Assembly (NCBI GenBank): GCA_905182995.1
Contig: CAJJDP010000034.1
Span: 186,001-250,000, forward strand
Reading direction: 5' to 3'
Source of the DNA: Paramecium octaurelia
Lineage: Eukaryota; Ciliophora; Oligohymenophorea; Peniculida; Parameciidae
Length of the DNA stretch: 64,000 nucleotides
Below are positions 23,919 to 35,545 of this stretch, in pieces (within the stretch, counting starts at the first letter, position 1; each line of letters opens with the position of its first letter). Both the position numbers and the translations under genes were made by a program. The notes below the pieces were generated by a model. The model was not told where the DNA came from. It worked only from the letters and a program-made list of their open reading frames with translations, and made no database searches.

Positions 23919-25384
23919 ATGGATTAATCATAATTTTAAAACTAGTTGTAGTCTTAGACCTCGATTAATTATGGGAATGTGAAGTATTCATTCAAATGTT
24001 TGCGTCGACATCTATTTAGGGATAACGTTTATCATGTTCATGTACTTCACAATATGATTACTATCGGAGAGGTACACCAATAAACTAGAAGTAGCAATTC
24101 AATGATCCAAACCCGAAGTATAAATTGGAATTGAATCTCAAAAACACAGTTTATTGGAAATAAGAGCGTAGACAAAACAAAGCCTTCGGATTTAAATATA
24201 AGTAATTTAACTAATATTTTAAAAGAAAGAATGTAAAGTATTTTGATGCATCTCCTGAGCATTTAATGAAATTTCGTTAGGCAATCAGTTGCTTAGTAGG
24301 GTTCCATTCAATTGATGATCATTATAAGATAGATAGAATGATTGGACGAGGTTCGTTTTCTTAAGTCCATAAAGTTTATAGGTTATAAGATAATAAGGTG
24401 TTCGCTATGAAATAAGTGTCAAGTAAGTAGAAGACTGATAAGGAAAACATGGTATATATCAATTTAATTTAGTAATTATTGGAAAACGAAATTGGGATTC
24501 TTCATTCTTTGAACAATGAGACCATCCTAAAAATATATGAGGTTTTTAGAATAGATGAAAATTAATACGGCATTATAGTTGAATATGTTGATGGGATTTG
24601 TTTGGCCACACTCATTGAGCAACTCAAAAAAAACCAAAATAAACTAAGAGAATATGATATCAAACTTATGTTGTAAGCAATTCTTAAAGCTTTGCTTGTC
24701 ATTCATTCGGAGTAAGTCATTCACAGGGATATAAAACCATAGAACATTATGATTTCTCAATAATCATTTAGACAGGTTAAAATCATTGATTTTGGATTAA
24801 GCATTAAAAATTAATTGTAATATAACAGATGCGGAACTCCTGGTTACATGGCTCCTGAGATAGTTAACATGAAAAAAGATGAGCAAAAGGCTTGGACATC
24901 TCTTTGTGATATTTTTAGTCTAGGCGTTGTGTTTTTCAAATTGTACAACATTAGAATTTAGTTAGATTATCCAAAGGCATCAGTTGTTTCTAAGGTCAAA
25001 CCTCAGATCAAGTTGTAGTAAGCAATAAAAAATGTTAAATCGACTGGACTATTGTTCAATAATTTAATTATTCTAAAAATTGCATCGTAAATCAATCCAT
25101 TATTATTTAAGTCTTTATTAAAGGCAATGTTAGCTATAGATCCAAGAGAGAGGATTACTGCTGATCAAGCACTTTAGCATCCCTTCTTTGCTGATTTGCC
25201 TCCAGTTTTGCCAACAGATTTTGCAGGAAACTCAATGACATTTAAGTCGAAAGGTCTGATAAATCAAACTATTGACAAAGCAAATCTCGATTCCTTGGAA
25301 AGTTTCAGTGATCTCTCTGGCATTTAGAAATAAAGAATTTACTTCACAGAATCGAAGCCATCAAGGATTAGCAGAAAACTGTGA
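23919..25384 (+). CDS. PH-like domain plus Ser/Thr protein kinase
   Basis: ATG 23919 to TGA 25382-25384; introns of 23 and 21 nt give 473 residues. Residues ~18-135 resemble a PH domain, with YKLELNLKNTVYWKQ, a GFKY strand and a C-terminal helix SPEHLMKFRQAISCL. The kinase domain starts at YKIDRMIGRGSFSQVHKV. It has the lysine in FAMKQV, catalytic loop VIHRDIKPQNIM, IDFGLS, CGTPGYMAPEI and DPRERITADQALQHPFF. All catalytic residues are present, so it should be active. The GTPGYMAPE and HRDIKPQN pattern places it broadly with CAMK/ULK-like kinases. A lipid-binding N-terminus would direct it to membranes; that is inference. Confidence 0.88.
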
Positions 25385-25448
25385 TATTATATTTTTATGA
25401 TTTCATTTTTACATCTTTTTATATCAAAACGAAATATTTATATTTATT

Positions 25449-26829
25449 ATGTAATACACAGAGGATAACAGCAAAGAATTTTCGGATTTTTCTATCCTGA
25501 AAACCAAAAATAGCGAAACCCAAGTTGTCCAACCTACTGAAAATCCGTAAACAATCAAATTTGAACTATAGACCACCTATGAAGTTTACTTATTAAGAGG
25601 CTGAAGAAATTATTCAAAAATTTCGTGTCTATAAACCTTAAAATAAACAGTTTAAATACGAAAGCCTACTAAAATTCTAGAATTGCAAACTCAAAATCTA
25701 CAAAGATTCATATTATTTTGGTTAATTAGTTAATGGAAAAAAGAACGGGTTCGGAGTAATTTTGAGTAATAATGGAAGAACATATGAAGGGTAATTTGAA
25801 AACGATAGAAAACATGGATAAGGATTTGAGAGATTTCCAGATGGAGCTTCATATCATGGCACTTACATAAATGGAAAACCTGATGGAGTAGGCAAATTCC
25901 TTTGGGCAAATGGTGAACTCTATGATGGGAGCTGGTAAAATGGACTGAAACATGGTTAAGGAATATGGAATGGAATCAAAGGGGATTCATATGTTGGAGA
26001 ATGGAGAATGGGTAATCCTGAAGGTTATGGAGTTCATGTGTGGGTGAATGGAGACAGATATGAAGGAGAGTTTCATAATAGTCTAAAACATGGTGAAGGA
26101 ATTGAGTATCTAATAAATGGAGATGTGTATAAGGGGTAGTATGTGAATGGGAAACCTGAAGGAGTTGGAGAATATTAATGGAGTTCTGGAAGTTATTACA
26201 ATGGCACTTTTTCAAATGGTCTAAGACATGGCAAAGGGTTGTGGATCAAAGATAGAAATGCAACTTTAACTGATAGTTATGAGGGAGAATTTGTCAATGA
26301 TAAAAAATGTGGGTATGGAGTTTACAAATGGGCAAAGGGAAGTAAATATGAAGGGAACTTTTATGATGATCTTAGACATGGGTATGGAAGCATGTATTGG
26401 AATGATGGATCCTATTATATAGGCATGTGGGAGTAAGGATATTAATGGGGAGAAGGGGAATATGTAATATTATATTCTAAAGTTTAGTGTAAAAAAGGAG
26501 AGCAACCTAAATTTGGGACATTCGAGAAAAATCTATTGGTTAATGAAGATTAAGAAAAATTATTACAATATCATAGCAAATAACAACCTTAAATCCGCAT
26601 AAGATAATACACAAGTAAAAAAATTAATTAGGTTTACATAGCTAGTTAAAGAAGTGTAAGATCAAATAGTTAAAGGCCAAGTAGTTAGAGTTAAAAAAGA
26701 AATGTGAGGCCTAGCAGTGTTAAGAGCGTTAATTAAGTCAAACAAGGATCGATGGGCAATAATTAATTTTTTTGTAAGAAAAAGAGATAACCATCATTAC
26801 CAAAATAAACATTTGATTTCGATTTTTGA
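25449..26829 (+). CDS. MORN-repeat protein, 451 aa
   Basis: ATG 25449 to TGA 26827-26829; a single 25-nt intron gives 451 residues. From about residue 90 to 340 there are roughly ten MORN repeats of ~23 residues, with the YEGxxxxxxxHGxG signature: RTYEGQFENDRKHGQGF, ELYDGSWQNGLKHGQGI, DRYEGEFHNSLKHGEGI and KYEGNFYDDLRHGYGS. MORN arrays form elongated scaffolds that associate with membranes or cytoskeletal structures and are common in ciliate cortex and cilium proteins. The C-terminal ~100 residues are basic and Ser/Gln-rich, ending KKKRQPSLPKQTFDFDF. It lies 64 bp downstream of the PH-kinase. Confidence 0.9.
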
Positions 26830-26994
26830 AGGTTTTCAAAATGATTTGATTTCTACTTCATTTTTAGATTTATTGAAAAACTGATCTAAAATATTCCGAA
26901 CTTCTTATTTAAATCTCATTGTTTAATTTAATTATATTATTATTAGAGCTGAATTCAGGTTTGAATAATAATTTTAAATACTGATCTATATAAT

Positions 26995-27363
26995 TCATCC
27001 AATTAAAAAATGCTTTGTTCCAAGTAGACATCCACATTCTGAACAATAATGTTGTACATCTTTAAACATTTTTAGGAAATAAACAAGAATCGCCAAAGGA
27101 ATGGTAAGAATAAATACAACAAACAAAAGTATTAGTAAATAAGCACCTTTTCCAGTTTTGTATTTTAATTTTGTATTAGATACTTTTTGACAATTTATAC
27201 ACTATAATTTTTGAGATTCTCTACTTTAAGGTACTTTGGGATACGCAATATCAGTTTGGCTAATAAGAGGTAAATCTCCATTTAGAGATATAAGAACTTA
27301 TTTAGTTGTTTAGCATGGTTCAGTTCGCAATTCTGTACTTTTATTATCAAGTTGATATTTCAT
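26995..27363 (-). CDS. LITAF-type zinc-binding membrane protein, 122 aa
   Basis: Intronless frame from ATG 27363 (MKYQLDNKSTEL) to TGA 26997-26995. A split zinc motif surrounds one hydrophobic segment: LQCINCQKV, then AYLLILLFVVFILTIPLAIL, then HYCSECGCLLG. This is the LITAF/SIMPLE arrangement, in which CxxC and HxCxxC knuckles come together across a membrane-inserted amphipathic helix. LITAF proteins sit on the cytosolic face of late endosomes/lysosomes. The N-terminal half is polar and Gln/Thr/Pro-containing. The RCC1-type gene ends 23 bp upstream of its start on the same strand. Confidence 0.82.
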
Positions 27364-27386
27364 TAATATTATATATATATATTTAA

Positions 27387-27779
27387 TCATCTTTTATATT
27401 TATTTGCTTCCTATCTTTTCAACTATTAAAATTCCTATTGGAGTTCCTATTATATTTTCTGTAATTAACTATCTGTTTTTCTAAATTATCCAGTCTAGTG
27501 AAGCTCTTTGAATGTTTCTTAAGTGGAGAATGCTTTTTCAGTAGTTTTAGTAGATTAAATACTTTGGAGTACTTTTGGAGTGGCTTTTACAGGATTTAAT
27601 TTAGGAGGTTAAGATTAAGGTTTATTTTATTGTCTTGGTTATTACTATTGATTATTTAATTATTATAACTATTATCTTTCTTATTGTAAGTTTTGCATTT
27701 ATTGTTTAACTTTTTATGTGAGGGCAGTATTAGCTTATTTAATAATTTTTTTAGTTGGATTATTAATTTAATTTTATTC

Positions 27780-27829
<50 letters not shown>

Positions 27830-30264
27830 TAACCTTATTTAAATCAAAACCACCTCCTGTTAATAAATCTTTCTTTAATTGTCTTTCTTCCTCTTTCAAT
27901 CTTTTTTCCTCTTACATTTTTAATTGGTATTATTATAATTTTTCATCGGCTCTTTTCTCTAAATTAATAAAATAAAAATTTTACTTGTCTCTTATTATCT
28001 CTACAAGAGCTCTTATTATTATTCATTTAACAATCTCTATCTCTCTTCCTCTTCCTATTATTTTTTCAGTAACAAAGCTTGTTTCCTTTGTAATTCTGCC
28101 TGTTATTGTTATTTCTTCAATTCTTCTGCTTGCATCAACTCTTCTTATCTAGTGCCAGCCACTAAATTTAGTTTCAAAGGGCAATCAATAAGTAACTGTT
28201 CGTTCAAATATAAAAAAACTTAATAATTCCCTGGTTTGTTAATTTATAAAACAAGCTTATGTTTAGAAGGCTCCTCAATCTCCTTAATTTCAGCTTTGTA
28301 ACCATCGTTCATGCAATTAAGATAATTCTTATTTTCTTATTGTGACTATATTTTGCTCATAGAAACAACTTGATTTTTGTGTAATAGCTATTCAGGAGTG
28401 ATATCAGAACCATCAGTAACAAAAATATTATATCTGATAGGATGATTTTATTTAATTCCATAAGGTCCATACTTATCTCCTAGATTGATAATGAGATTAA
28501 TATCTGAAAAGGTTTCAAATTCTTCTTGATCCTCATCTTCTAATTCCAATCTACACCATTCTCCTTACAAAACGGTTGATTCACAAAGCCTGATTCCTCT
28601 GCAAAGGTGGAGTTGTCTAACAGGGGCAGAGAAGTACAACTTAGATTTTGGTTCTTTGTCAATATCCCATCTAAATATCTTTCCTTGCAAATTCAAAGCG
28701 TAAATGACTCCTTCATATGTACAAGCTTAGATGATTTGAATATCTTCGTCAATTTATAATGTTTTTGGGTAATCAACAACTTTTCCCTTGCTTACTTAAC
28801 CACAATACAAGACTTCACCATCGGAAGTAACAAAAATGCTGGCATTCTCATTTGCATTAATATAAAAACACTCTTCCTCTTAGACCTACGAATATTGCTA
28901 ATGGCTATTCTCTCCTAATTGATGAAATTTATTTTATCCAATACCCCACACTTCACCTTAAGAATTAAGCGATAATAAATGATTGTCTCCACCTGCAATT
29001 TAGTCAATATTATCAGCTAATTTAGTTAGTTTAGGATATTTAATGTTTTCATCTAATTCTCCCATGATAAACAATGACTTTTTAGCAAGAATAGCTCCGT
29101 ATTTGACACCCAAAATTATCTATTGAATATCAGCAATTGGATCTATTTTTAGTATGTGTTTAGCTCCCCATTGATAAAGGCGACCTTCGGAATCCCATGC
29201 AATCGAAGTGCTTTTGTATGCTTAAACTCCAATAATGTTCTTATTGCTTAATTAACTAATATTATAAGGAACATTGATGAAATTTCCATCTTATTCGTTC
29301 ATGGTCACTTGACCTAAGAAATTCTCTCCCCAACCAAACACTTCATTGCCATTATTACATTTCTCTCCTTTGCATTAACTGACTTAATAGGGATTGATAC
29401 AAGAACATCCACTGATTAAAACTAAGACATGATGTTCTCCACATCCAACTGATAGTATTTTCCTGTTTTTGAATATCTAATATTAAGTTAACTCACTGCA
29501 TTGAGTTAAATCTCCTTAACCCAAACATCCAGTTGCACTATTACCTTAAACCCCTAAAAGAGATATCACCTTTTTGTTATCTCTCTAAATCTTAAATATA
29601 GTATTTTAATAGATTTCATCTATCTGTTTGTAAATTTACTCTGGGGTGAGATCATAAATGCCAAGATTAAATGATGGCATCAATTTAACTGTTTCAGCAT
29701 AGCTTTTTAATCTCAATGCTTACATACATCCATTATATGTTTCATTTGTCTCTAACTATGCCTTGCATAATGATAACAACACTTTCACTTTATCCAATGT
29801 TGCTAATTCCTTTTCTAATAATTCAAAACACTATGTCTTAGCTTCCTCATACATTCTATTTTTGATCAAGAAATCGCTTCTCTGTACCTTATACTGTAAT
29901 TATTACTAAGGCGTGGCTTCTTTGTGATTACTTAAAGCTTTTAAGATAGTGCAAATTTGACCGATATTCTCGCATTTATTAAATTCCTTTTGCAGTTCCT
30001 TTAATGTCGCTGAGTCAATACTATGCACATAAGTTGTGGCCTTCACTTGCTTAGTATTTTGTTTCTTGAATCCCATCTCTTCCTCTGTAATGTCAACTTC
30101 CCTTTACATACACACTATGTACATCCTCTCTCTCGCAACAATCTCTGTGCGAATTCTTAGGCAAACCGATTGGATTCTGGATCTTAAACGTTGGTACGCA
30201 CCGAAGACTTCTTTGCCTTCCTATTAAACTTTCGATAATCTTCATCAGAGGAGCTATCTGACAT
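27387..30264 (-). CDS. RCC1-repeat / filamin-like / polyQ coiled-coil protein, ~941 aa
   Basis: ATG 30264 (MSDSSSDEDYRKFNRKAKKS) to TGA 27389-27387; two 26-nt introns give about 941 residues. The first third is a helical region. RCC1-like blades follow: EVFGWGENFLGQV, LYQWGAKHI, EVWGIGQNKFHQLGENS and VLYCGQV. An immunoglobulin-like filamin-type strand pattern comes next (INKPGNYQVFLYLNEQLLIDCPLKLNLVAGT). The last third is a charged coiled coil that runs into a pure glutamine tract of 16 TAA codons (27780-27827) and a Gln/Thr/Pro tail. RCC1 propellers serve as exchange factors or scaffolds; nothing here shows which. Confidence 0.85.
27780..27827 (-). repeat. (TAA)16 tract encoding polyglutamine
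   Basis: Sixteen consecutive TAA codons on the minus strand, in frame inside the RCC1/filamin-like gene and bounded by AAA and GAA codons. Under the ciliate code this is 16 glutamines; under the standard code it would be 16 stops. A pure trinucleotide run is prone to length change by replication slippage, so the length may vary between strains. Confidence 0.9.
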
Positions 30265-30292
30265 TTTAAAAATGTTTATATTATATTATAAG

Positions 30293-30763
30293 TCATTCCC
30301 TTTTGATTTTCGGTAATTGTAATCTCTGAGTTACTTATTCCACTATCGTGCTCTATCTAGAATAGATTAATGATGTCACCTAAGCTAACGCTCCTACTCT
30401 TTTGCTGGTTTAACCAATTAACTTCTTCTTAAAAAATCATTCTCTCTAATTGCCTCAGGAGATGGGTCATAGTGCCTTAATCTTCCTAAGAAATTTATCC
30501 TTGGCTGATAACTGTAGAAACCTCCTTGAGATTCGCTTTATTTTTATATATTTGCTATACCTGATGTATGAATCTCGGCCAGTCCCATCTGTGTGATAAA
30601 GATTAAATTTGCTATTAATTATTGGCAACGAATTTTGTTTTGACAATTGGTAGAAGGACTCATCTGTATGTAATGAGTCTGCTTTATAAAATCCACCATT
30701 TCCATAATTTATATATGTATCTCTTCCGGATCCATTTACTTTGTAATTTACCATTTTCGTCAT
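30293..30763 (-). CDS. small protein with repeated GxGRDxYI...GGFY motif, ~140 aa
   Basis: ATG 30763 to TGA 30295-30293; introns of 25 and 23 nt leave 140 residues. Two copies of a motif are clear: NGSGRDTYINYGNGGFYKAD near residue 9, and DGTGRDSYISESQGGFYSYQ near residue 56. The second copy is restored only after removing the 25-nt intron, which supports it. A basic Gln/Arg-rich tail follows. I cannot name the family; short Gly-Arg-Asp-Tyr repeat proteins of this style occur among axonemal proteins, so a ciliary role is possible but not shown. Its stop lies 28 bp before the RCC1-type gene's start. Confidence 0.68.
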
Positions 30764-31008
30764 TATTTATATTATATTTTTAGTATTTTATGATAAGTTT
30801 TAATCTATATTTAATCTTCATAATACAATAAGAGATTTTTTTTTATAAAATATAATAAAAGCAGGTCGGTTAATCAAAACTATCTTATATTTGGTTGAGA
30901 CATTCAAAGCTGAAGATAAATGAAAAATTCATGTATAAAAAACTGAATCTTTTTTAATCGTTATATTTAGAGAAATAATTTATATTGAATATTTTAAACA
31001 TTCTAGGT

Positions 31009-31185
31009 ATGGATGAAATGCAATTTAGCGAGGCTGAATCTAACATGAATAACTTAGTATTGAGTAATGAAAAATTTCAAGTTAATATTGGAAAGAAGAA
31101 CAAGAATTTGAAAGAGAAGGAGATTAAATTTAATCTTATAAATGTCAATCATAACATATATAAATTACAAATTATCTAATTTTGA
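31009..31185 (+). CDS. very small hypothetical ORF, 58 aa
   Basis: Open frame from ATG 31009 (MDEMQFSEAESNMNNL) to TGA 31183-31185, Lys/Asn-rich. It has no domain or membrane segment. In AT-rich DNA with a single stop codon, a 58-codon frame can arise by chance. It sits between a minus-strand gene and the Myb gene. Confidence 0.25.
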
Positions 31186-31225
31186 TTTCTTTCTTAATAC
31201 TTCAAAAAACATATATATATTTAAA

Positions 31226-32840
31226 ATGCAAAAATCAAGTCGATCACTGTCGTCCAAAAAAAATGAAAAACTCATTTCCAAAAGAAATAAATCTCTTTAA
31301 GAAACAGAGAGCTATGGAAAATTTCTTGAATTTCTAAATTCTAATCAAAATTAACCTTTCAGATAATTTTTATATATGCAAGAATTCTTTAATACTAACT
31401 TGAATTCTTTTCCTTCAGATGAGGAAATATAAGCTATTTAATAAAATTTATTCTCAATTTATTCAGCTATTTCAAATAGAAAAAAAAATTGGACTTTTGA
31501 TGAAAAGAAAGTATTAATATGGGTCGTAGGTAAATTAAGTTAATCTCAAGGTCTTGATATCAGAGACCTCCCTATTAGTTTTTGGAATGATGTTTCTGAA
31601 TTGATTTGCAGAAGAGACCCTTAATCTTGTAAGTTAAAATGGTCACAACTAAGAAAAACAGATTTATAATAAAAACCATTCACTTAATAGGAAGATTAAA
31701 TATTATTAGATTTAATTAATAAATACAATGATTCTGAATAAGGGAAAAAATGGTCTTAAATTTCAGAAGAGCTTAATTCCTAAAATTTAAATTATCGAAC
31801 TAGTAAACAATGCAGGGAAAGGTGGTTGAATCATTTAAATCCAAAGATATCCAAGTAAATTATTAATACATAATAGGGACCCTTGGAATGACGATGAAGA
31901 CATTTTACTATTAGATTTAATTTTAGCACATGGAAGAAAATGGGCTGAAATTTCAAAATTGTTTGATTGTAGGAGAAATGAGAATAATGTCAAGAATAGA
32001 TTTTCGAGTTTAATCAAAAGAGAAAAAGATTTGATTGTTGAGTATGAATATTAATTTATAAATTTAAGTCTAAAAAATGGGTAAACAACAAATTTGGAGG
32101 CTATTTTGGGAAATCCTACTGGGCAAACATTAAATAATTAATAAATTATCGCTATTGAAGTTTTAAAAAATAAAATATTGTGGAGAAAAGGACAAAACAA
32201 ATCTGGTGAACAATTCAATGATTTTAGAAGAACTTCTATACATCAGACGTCTGGAAAATAAGAAGAATTTTATCTCAAAAGATCATCTATAGTGAAGTAT
32301 TCTGTAGGACATTTGGGTTAAGATGAAATATTAAATGATGAATTAGTGCCTTGTTTAGTGAATTTAGAAAAAAATATCATTTATTTTTGCTCAAAGGAAC
32401 AAATATTAAAATTATTAGAAAATTAAATAAATTAAATTAATTATAATTTTGAACAAGCCAGGAAAGACATTAAATCTTTTGATTCAGGATTAATTAACTT
32501 TAAAACTCAATTAAGTATCATAAGTGAAATAAATGATTCTAAATTTAGCTCATTTTTATGTGGATAAGATAATGAAGATAATTATAGTTAAATTGGCAAG
32601 GTGATTTAAAACTAATTCCTTTAATAGTAATTCATGGATTTAGAATAATATCTAAACTTAGATCCTCCTTAAAATTAATAAATAAAGCACTTCTTAAATC
32701 CAATACAATAAATACATTATAAAGCATACTATTAAATAAGGAAAGCTTATAAATCAGAAGTGCTTTAATAAAATGTGAGAATGATTGATTAAAAAATTCC
32801 TAGGTCTTTGCCAAATGTAATTTCTATTGTTTCATAATGA
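31226..32840 (+). CDS. Myb/SANT-repeat DNA-binding protein, 530 aa
   Basis: ATG 31226 to TGA 32838-32840; one 22-nt intron gives 530 residues. Residues ~95-265 hold three Myb-like units. The first is degenerate (WTFDEKKVLIWVVGKL). R2 has KPFTQQEDQILLDLIN...KKWSQISEEL...SKQCRERWLNHLNP. R3 is DPWNDDEDILLLDLILAHGRKWAEISKLF...NENNVKNRFSSLIKRE. The tryptophan spacing and the KQCRERWxNHLxP and NxVKNRFxSLxKRE recognition helices match R2R3 Myb proteins, so it should bind DNA, probably as a transcription regulator. The remaining ~260 residues are Asn/Gln-rich and unrecognised. Confidence 0.87.
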
Positions 32841-32923
32841 GTATTAATAAATGTAAAATTTAATTAGAAATATTTTAAATAAGATAATATTGATATTATA
32901 ATTCATAAATTTAGTCAAACTCA

Positions 32924-34409
32924 TCATTTATATTTGAATTACTTGAGTTCCTTCATCAAAATATCTGTGTTTTTGCCTTCTGACTAATATCTCTTAACAA
33001 TTTGGGCTGCCCATTCGTCAAATTCTTTATCTTGATTATCTAATCTAGCTAAACACTTATCTCTTTCATCAAAATTTTTCATAATTTCTTAGGTTCTTTT
33101 TTGAGTTCGTTCATTTTCTTATTAATGATGAAAGTCTTTTAATTCTTGATTTTTTTTTCTGATTTCCATTTTTTCTCTAAGTTCTTGTTCATGAAGTTCT
33201 TTATTTCTATTAATCCAATATTATTAAAATTCTTGATTCAATTTCTTCTCTTCTTCTTCTTATTATTATTTAATTTCCATTTTAACTTTGTGACTATAAC
33301 TTATTGCACTTTATAATTTACGTCTCTACTCTTTTTTAATTTTTTCAACTTCTTCTGCTTTAATTTCAGCTTCAACAATATTTTTATTTAATAATTTTTC
33401 TTACTCTTCTTTTTATTTTTTTAATTTTTCAGTTTAAGCATCAATTAATTTTTACCTTTGGGCTTGTTTTTCTGCTTTCCGTTATTCATCTCTAATTTTC
33501 CTAATTTCTAAGACTCTTTCCTTTTTCTTAGCATGTTCTTCTATTTTTTTTTCTTCTTCCAATAATTTCTATTTTTCCAGTTCTCTTTGCTTCTTCAATA
33601 CTTCATTACCCTAAATTAATAATTATTGATTTTCCAAGATTTTGTCTTTTTTCTATTTAGCAATCCTTTGTTCTTCTTCCAAATCTGCCTGTACTTTAGC
33701 TTTCATTAGTTCTCCTTCTATCTTTTCTTCTTGAACTTACTTAATAAATTTATCCTATTCTAAAATTAACACACATTACTCTCATAATATCATGCTATTT
33801 CTTAAGCATATCATGCTGTTATTTTTTTTTCTCTAGTAATTCTTCTTATTTCTTCTTTTCCAAAAAGTCTTTTTCAGCCTATATTTCCAACATTTGCTCA
33901 TACTGGACCTTTTCTCTTTCTTTCTCTAAGAGCTTCTACATCTCTTTAATTTATTTTTATCCTTCTCTTTCCTAAAGTGCATCTACAACAAGCATTTTAG
34001 ATTGAAACTGTCTAATACGTTCATTATTCTCATAGATTTATTTATTAGCTTTTTCTAAGATTTGTTATTTGACAAGTGCCTAATATCGACGTTCATCTTC
34101 ATCTATTTTTCTCCTTTCCTCCTCATCCTTCTTGAAACGTTCAAATCTTAAATGAAATTTACATATATGATTACTTGGTTCTGTCCTTCTAAACTTTGTT
34201 CTATTTTAATGTGTTATTCCAATTCTTTACGCGATCCTACGATAACTTATGCCTTTTGTGAACAGTTATTAATACAATTCAAATTTCTCTGGAGTATCTT
34301 GATGATAGACTGTAATGTGGTCTTGCATTCTCTTCAACTCTGATAGGGGAATCACTGCTGTGGTCTATTTACTTGAGGCTACTGCTGATTATACTCTTCG
34401 AACACTCAT
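32924..34409 (-). CDS. TPH-like coiled-coil protein (cilium-associated type)
   Basis: ATG 34409 (MSVRRVQSAVASSKQTTAV) to TGA 32926-32924. Several short introns occur, including a 20-nt one near 33770. One exon edge near 34150 was not fully resolved. Beyond the N-terminus the protein is a continuous, highly charged coiled coil (ERRKIDEDERRYQALVKQQ, AKKKERVLEIRKIRDEQRKA). It has the look of the trichohyalin-plectin homology proteins, a family that includes CFAP45, CFAP53 and MNS1 of the doublet microtubule lumen. The ending CLARLDNQDKEFDEWAAQIV is less repetitive. Assignment to a specific ortholog is not possible by eye. The 7TM gene's stop lies 17 bp upstream of this start. Confidence 0.72.
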
Positions 34410-34426
34410 TTTATATATTATTATAA

Positions 34427-35491
34427 TCAATTATTTTATTAGCTAGATTCTTGCATATTTGAGTTAATTTAATAAAAGTAATCTCTTTCGTTGATACTTT
34501 CCTCTAAATCCTATGGGATCAAGGGATTCACTAAACTAAGATTGTTCATCTAAAATACATTCTTGTTCTTTAGAATTTCCTCTGAAGACCTCTTCTTGGA
34601 CACTACTCTATGAGATGTAGGCAAAGAAGTTGAAGAATTCCCATAAGGATAGCATAGTCCAACTTATTGTGCTTTGGATTCCTCCTATCTTAGAATTGAA
34701 GCTTATTTACTTCGACATTAAAGAAGGTCTCCAAGTCCATAATTGTGAATAGAAAAGAACAAAGGATTGTGATAATTGGATAAGCTAGCAATCGTTTAAC
34801 AATTTATTTGACTTCAACAAATATAATTTCATCAATGATTTCTTCATAACTAGATTAATATTTTATGGAATGCCTTACAATTTCTTTATGTTGTACAGAA
34901 CCATCAGACTGTAGATAAGATAAAATATTATCGGAATTTCCCATGATATCAATTTAGCGATTTCAACCTAAATCTTCACTGCCGAAGTTTGATGAGAAGT
35001 TGTGTAAAGATAACAAAAATTATTTGTCTACTATTCAGATGTAGCTCCATCCAAGACTGCTGGCCATATAGCCAGGAGGATCGGAATCCCAAAAGAACAG
35101 AGTAACAGTTTAAACTCATTGTTTCTCAATTGATTGTGCATGCTTTCCAATTCTTATAGAGATCCCTTATTTAAATATACATTAAATAGTTTTCTAGTAT
35201 AGAATGAGAAATCTACTTTAATGCCCAAATCATTATGGTGCTCCAGAATATCATTATTAATGATCCACAAATCAAAACACTAACTGATACTTTGCAGTTT
35301 GTCATTCCATAGCTGGATGATAATTGAATGCCTATTATTTGAATCAATGATCCTATAGTAATGTAAATAATGGTGTGGGAGAAAAATCCTTGACGCAATT
35401 TCTAAAAATGGAAAAACAAGAAGAAAATCACCAAGGCTCCACATAATGATAAGCAATTCCCTATGGTAATTATGATCTCATAAGTTTACAT
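34427..35491 (-). CDS. seven-transmembrane receptor-like protein (cAMP-receptor/secretin-like GPCR)
   Basis: ATG 35491 (MQTYEIIITIGNCLSL) to TGA 34429-34427 with several introns; exon edges near 35170 and 34700-34760 are provisional. Hydrophobic segments recur at helix spacing: IIITIGNCLSLCGALVIFF, HTIIYITIGSLIQIIGI, VLICGSLIMIFWSTIMIWAL, LLLCSFGIPILLAIWP, ISWEIPIIFYLIYSLMVLY and LLAYPIITILCSFLFTIMD. A Cys in the second loop region (YGMTNCKVS) precedes helix 3. The pattern resembles Dictyostelium cAR-type GPCRs. The C-terminal tail is Ser/Asn-rich and cytosolic in that topology. Ligand unknown. Confidence 0.65.
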
Positions 35492-35545
35492 TTTATTTTT
35501 ATAATTAAACACTATTCTATTGATTAAACTCAAAATATATATTTT

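Noticed and set aside
27780-27827. Noncoding ATT microsatellite
   Set aside because: It is in frame within a long coding sequence as TAA = Gln and is flanked by matching coding sequence on both sides.
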